From Planctomycetota bacterium (GTDB lineage: Bacteria > Planctomycetota > JAJSAM01 > JAJVHW01): 64,000 nt of DNA. Positions 62,740 through 64,000 of this stretch are shown piece by piece. Position numbers and translations under genes: made by a program. Numbering within the stretch: the stretch's first letter is position 1; each line of letters begins with the position of its first letter. Below the pieces are notes generated by a model. It did not search any database. It was not told the DNA's origin and was given only the letters and a program-made list of their open reading frames with translations. The stretch covers positions 20,431 through 84,430 of the forward strand of contig JAJRPF010000022.1 of assembly GCA_024280885.1 (NCBI GenBank). The letters run 5' to 3'.

Positions 62740-63216
62740 ATGAGCAACACCACGACGACACCGAACGAGCACCGCGTCCTGCGCCTATGGGTGCGCCGGG
62801 CCGAGGCGGCCACGCCCGACGAGCAACCCGCGCTGACTCTCATCGCCGCCGAACGCCGCGATGGTCGCGGCGGCGTCCAGGGCGATCACAAGCTGGGCGC
62901 GAAGCGACACGTCACGCTGATCTTCGAAGACGACTGGAACGAAGCAACGGCCGAACTCGGCCGCAACGACATCGATCCGGCCGGGCGACGCGCGAACGTC
63001 CTGCTCTCCGGAGGCGACGGCGGCGCGTTGATCGGTGCCACCGTGCGCCTCGGCGAGACGGTCATCGACATCCGCTCCGAGACCGCCCCGTGCGACATCA
63101 TGAACCAGGCCGCCGAGGGCCTCGAAGACGCCCTGAAACCGAATTGCCGGGCCGGCGTCTGGGGCGTGATCCGCACAGGCGGCACGCTCCGCGTGGGCGA
63201 CGCACTACAGCTCTGA
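62740..63216 (+). CDS. MOSC domain protein
   Basis: A 158-residue stand-alone MOSC domain. RRDGRGGVQGDHKLGAKRHVTLI, DIDPAGRRANVLLSGGD, GATVRLGETVIDIRSETAPCDIM and GLEDALKPNCRAGVWGVIRTGG match the family, with the conserved cysteine in APCDIM. MOSC domains carry sulfur on this Cys or take part in molybdenum cofactor sulfuration; no molybdenum genes are nearby, so the role is open. ATG 62740 lacks a strong ribosome site but follows AGAGGT. It ends just before a long inverted repeat. Confidence 0.9.
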   Translation: MSNTTTTPNEHRVLRLWVRRAEAATPDEQPALTLIAAERRDGRGGVQGDHKLGAKRHVTLIFEDDWNEATAELGRNDIDPAGRRANVLLSGGDGGALIGATVRLGETVIDIRSETAPCDIMNQAAEGLEDALKPNCRAGVWGVIRTGGTLRVGDALQL

Positions 63217-63218
63217 CA

Positions 63219-63248
63219 GCGATACGGAGATCAGCGATACGGAGATCA
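63219..63248. repeat. perfect 15-base tandem duplication
   Basis: GCGATACGGAGATCA occurs at 63219-63233 and again at 63234-63248. It begins two bases after the MOSC stop codon, and its second copy ends inside the left arm of the long inverted repeat. Confidence 0.95.
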
Positions 63249-63327
63249 GGACACTTTCGGCAGAGTTCGGAGCAACGGTATCGACACAGCGAGAGCCAAC
63301 CTCCGAACTCTGCCGAAAGTGTCCTGA
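63246..63327. terminator. perfect 27-bp inverted repeat between convergent genes
   Basis: The arms 63246-63272 and 63301-63327 (left arm begins TCAGGACACTTTCGGCAGAG) are exact reverse complements around a 28-base spacer. They lie between the MOSC gene (+) and the HNH gene (-), so a bidirectional terminator is the simplest reading. The length and perfection are greater than usual; a mobile repeat end is an alternative. Confidence 0.8.
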
Positions 63328-63343
63328 CTCCATATCGAGCCCA

Positions 63344-64000
63344 TCACGTAAATCCAGCGCCCGCTGGCATCGGCAATCGCAGGCGCCCGGGAGATCGATT
63401 TCGGCGCCCGCTCTCGGCGACACCACCATCGATCTGGTGCAAGTCGCCGCGCCGTTGCTCCGTCGGCAGCGACGACACTGGCTCAGTCAACCACGTGAGG
63501 GCACACTCGCCGACACGACCCGCGCCCGAAGACTCGTCGTCATCGATCTCGCGCCACGCCCTGGGCGTCCGCGGCATCGATGGAGTTGGCGGCACTGACG
63601 GCTCTTCAGCCCTCCGAGGCTCTGGCGCGTCGCTCGCAGGCGAGACCGAAGCCGATGTCTCCGGCCCGGCATTCACACCCCGCGCCGTGTCTTCCTCGTG
63701 GGCCTCGGCCGCCTCCGAACGCGATTGCGCGCCCGGTAACACATCCGCCGCATGCCGCGTCGGAGACGGTTCGAAGATCTCGCCGGTCCGCGCATCCACA
63801 AACGCCACGCCTCGCTCGGTGCGTTCGAAGAAGCGCAGCGTCCCGAGGTCCAGCATCGTGTGATGCTGCGAACACAGCAGGACCAGGTTCTTCGTCTCAC
63901 GATCACCGCCGTCGGCATGTGGGCGGAGATGACAGATCTGGAGGAACATCCCGTTCGGGCATCCGGGGAACTCGCAGTGATCTCCCGCGCGCTGCTTCAC
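63344..64000 (-). CDS. HNH endonuclease domain protein, 5'-truncated by window edge
   Basis: The C-terminal 218 residues of a minus-strand gene that continues past 64000. It opens with an HNH nuclease domain: CEFPGCPN (zinc cysteines), ICHLRPHADGGDRETKNLVLLCSQHHTMLDLG, in which the His of ICHLRP, the Asn of KNLVLLC and the His pair are the catalytic and metal residues. In actinobacterial and planctomycetal proteins this follows a DUF222-like domain, which would lie outside the window. A long acidic/Pro-rich tail (~110 residues) follows. The GTG at the window edge is probably internal. Confidence 0.85.
   Translation of the reverse strand: MKQRAGDHCEFPGCPNGMFLQICHLRPHADGGDRETKNLVLLCSQHHTMLDLGTLRFFERTERGVAFVDARTGEIFEPSPTRHAADVLPGAQSRSEAAEAHEEDTARGVNAGPETSASVSPASDAPEPRRAEEPSVPPTPSMPRTPRAWREIDDDESSGAGRVGECALTWLTEPVSSLPTEQRRGDLHQIDGGVAESGRRNRSPGRLRLPMPAGAGFT

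Noticed and set aside
61274..62761. 495-codon minus-strand frame opposite the amidohydrolase
   Set aside because: The plus strand has all amidohydrolase metal ligands; the minus frame has no motif and runs through the MOSC start.

Overview
The window is strongly GC-rich bacterial chromosome, densely coded on both strands. No rRNA, tRNA or CRISPR array was seen. Gene content points to an environmental Planctomycetota-like bacterium: exported proteins with TIG/IPT and FG-GAP domains, a DUF7948/SBBP propeller protein, a SpoIIM-RDD pair in a non-spore setting, sulfatase-like lipoproteins, two signal peptidases I with large insertions, and adjacent transaldolase and glucose-6-phosphate isomerase genes. 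This assignment is inferred from gene families, not from a marker gene.

Layout. 1-8 kb (minus strand): DUF885 metallohydrolase, WaaP-like kinase, signal peptidase I, small membrane and hypothetical proteins, and an SBBP propeller protein upstream. 8.4-11 kb (plus): BaxI_1 membrane protein and an exported HEAT-repeat protein. 11-17 kb (minus): tight operon rph-rdgB-lepA-second signal peptidase I, with an orphan SecD-P1-like lipoprotein upstream. 17-20 kb (plus): an SPL/Rv2578c-type radical SAM protein that has lost two cluster cysteines, and an exported three-repeat protein. 20-25 kb (minus): operon of two exported proteins, RDD and SpoIIM. 25-34 kb (plus): two tandem PPC/TIG/FG-GAP paralogs and an alkaline-phosphatase-superfamily/TPR lipoprotein. 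34-39.6 kb (minus): CstA, a degenerate 2H phosphoesterase, a GT2 transferase and a ZU5-like exported protein. 39.9-42.2 kb: a glycine-rich exported protein broken by an in-frame TAG. 42-48.9 kb: PH-domain membrane protein, cysteine-rich protein, a tandem structured repeat, TldD/TldE and a paralogous winged-helix-like pair. 48.9-51 kb: methyltransferase and glycosyltransferase pair. 51-56.8 kb: tkt, pgi and tal (non-oxidative pentose phosphate and glycolysis) with an NRDE protein between tkt and pgi. 57-64 kb: sulfatase-like lipoprotein, alpha/beta hydrolase, VapBC, NUDIX, amidohydrolase, MOSC and a partial HNH nuclease.

Themes. Much of the window is cell-envelope and export biology: two leader peptidases, a SecD-like lipoprotein, many signal-peptide or lipobox proteins and large beta-rich surface proteins. 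Convergent intergenic regions carry long, often perfect inverted repeats that look like bidirectional terminators; one is embedded in a duplicated ~236-bp element. Several genes show erosion: the radical SAM cluster motif, the 2H motifs and the amber codon in the glycine-rich gene. The strongest candidates for something new are the duplicated structured intergenic element, the cysteine-less radical SAM protein and the interrupted glycine-rich protein.
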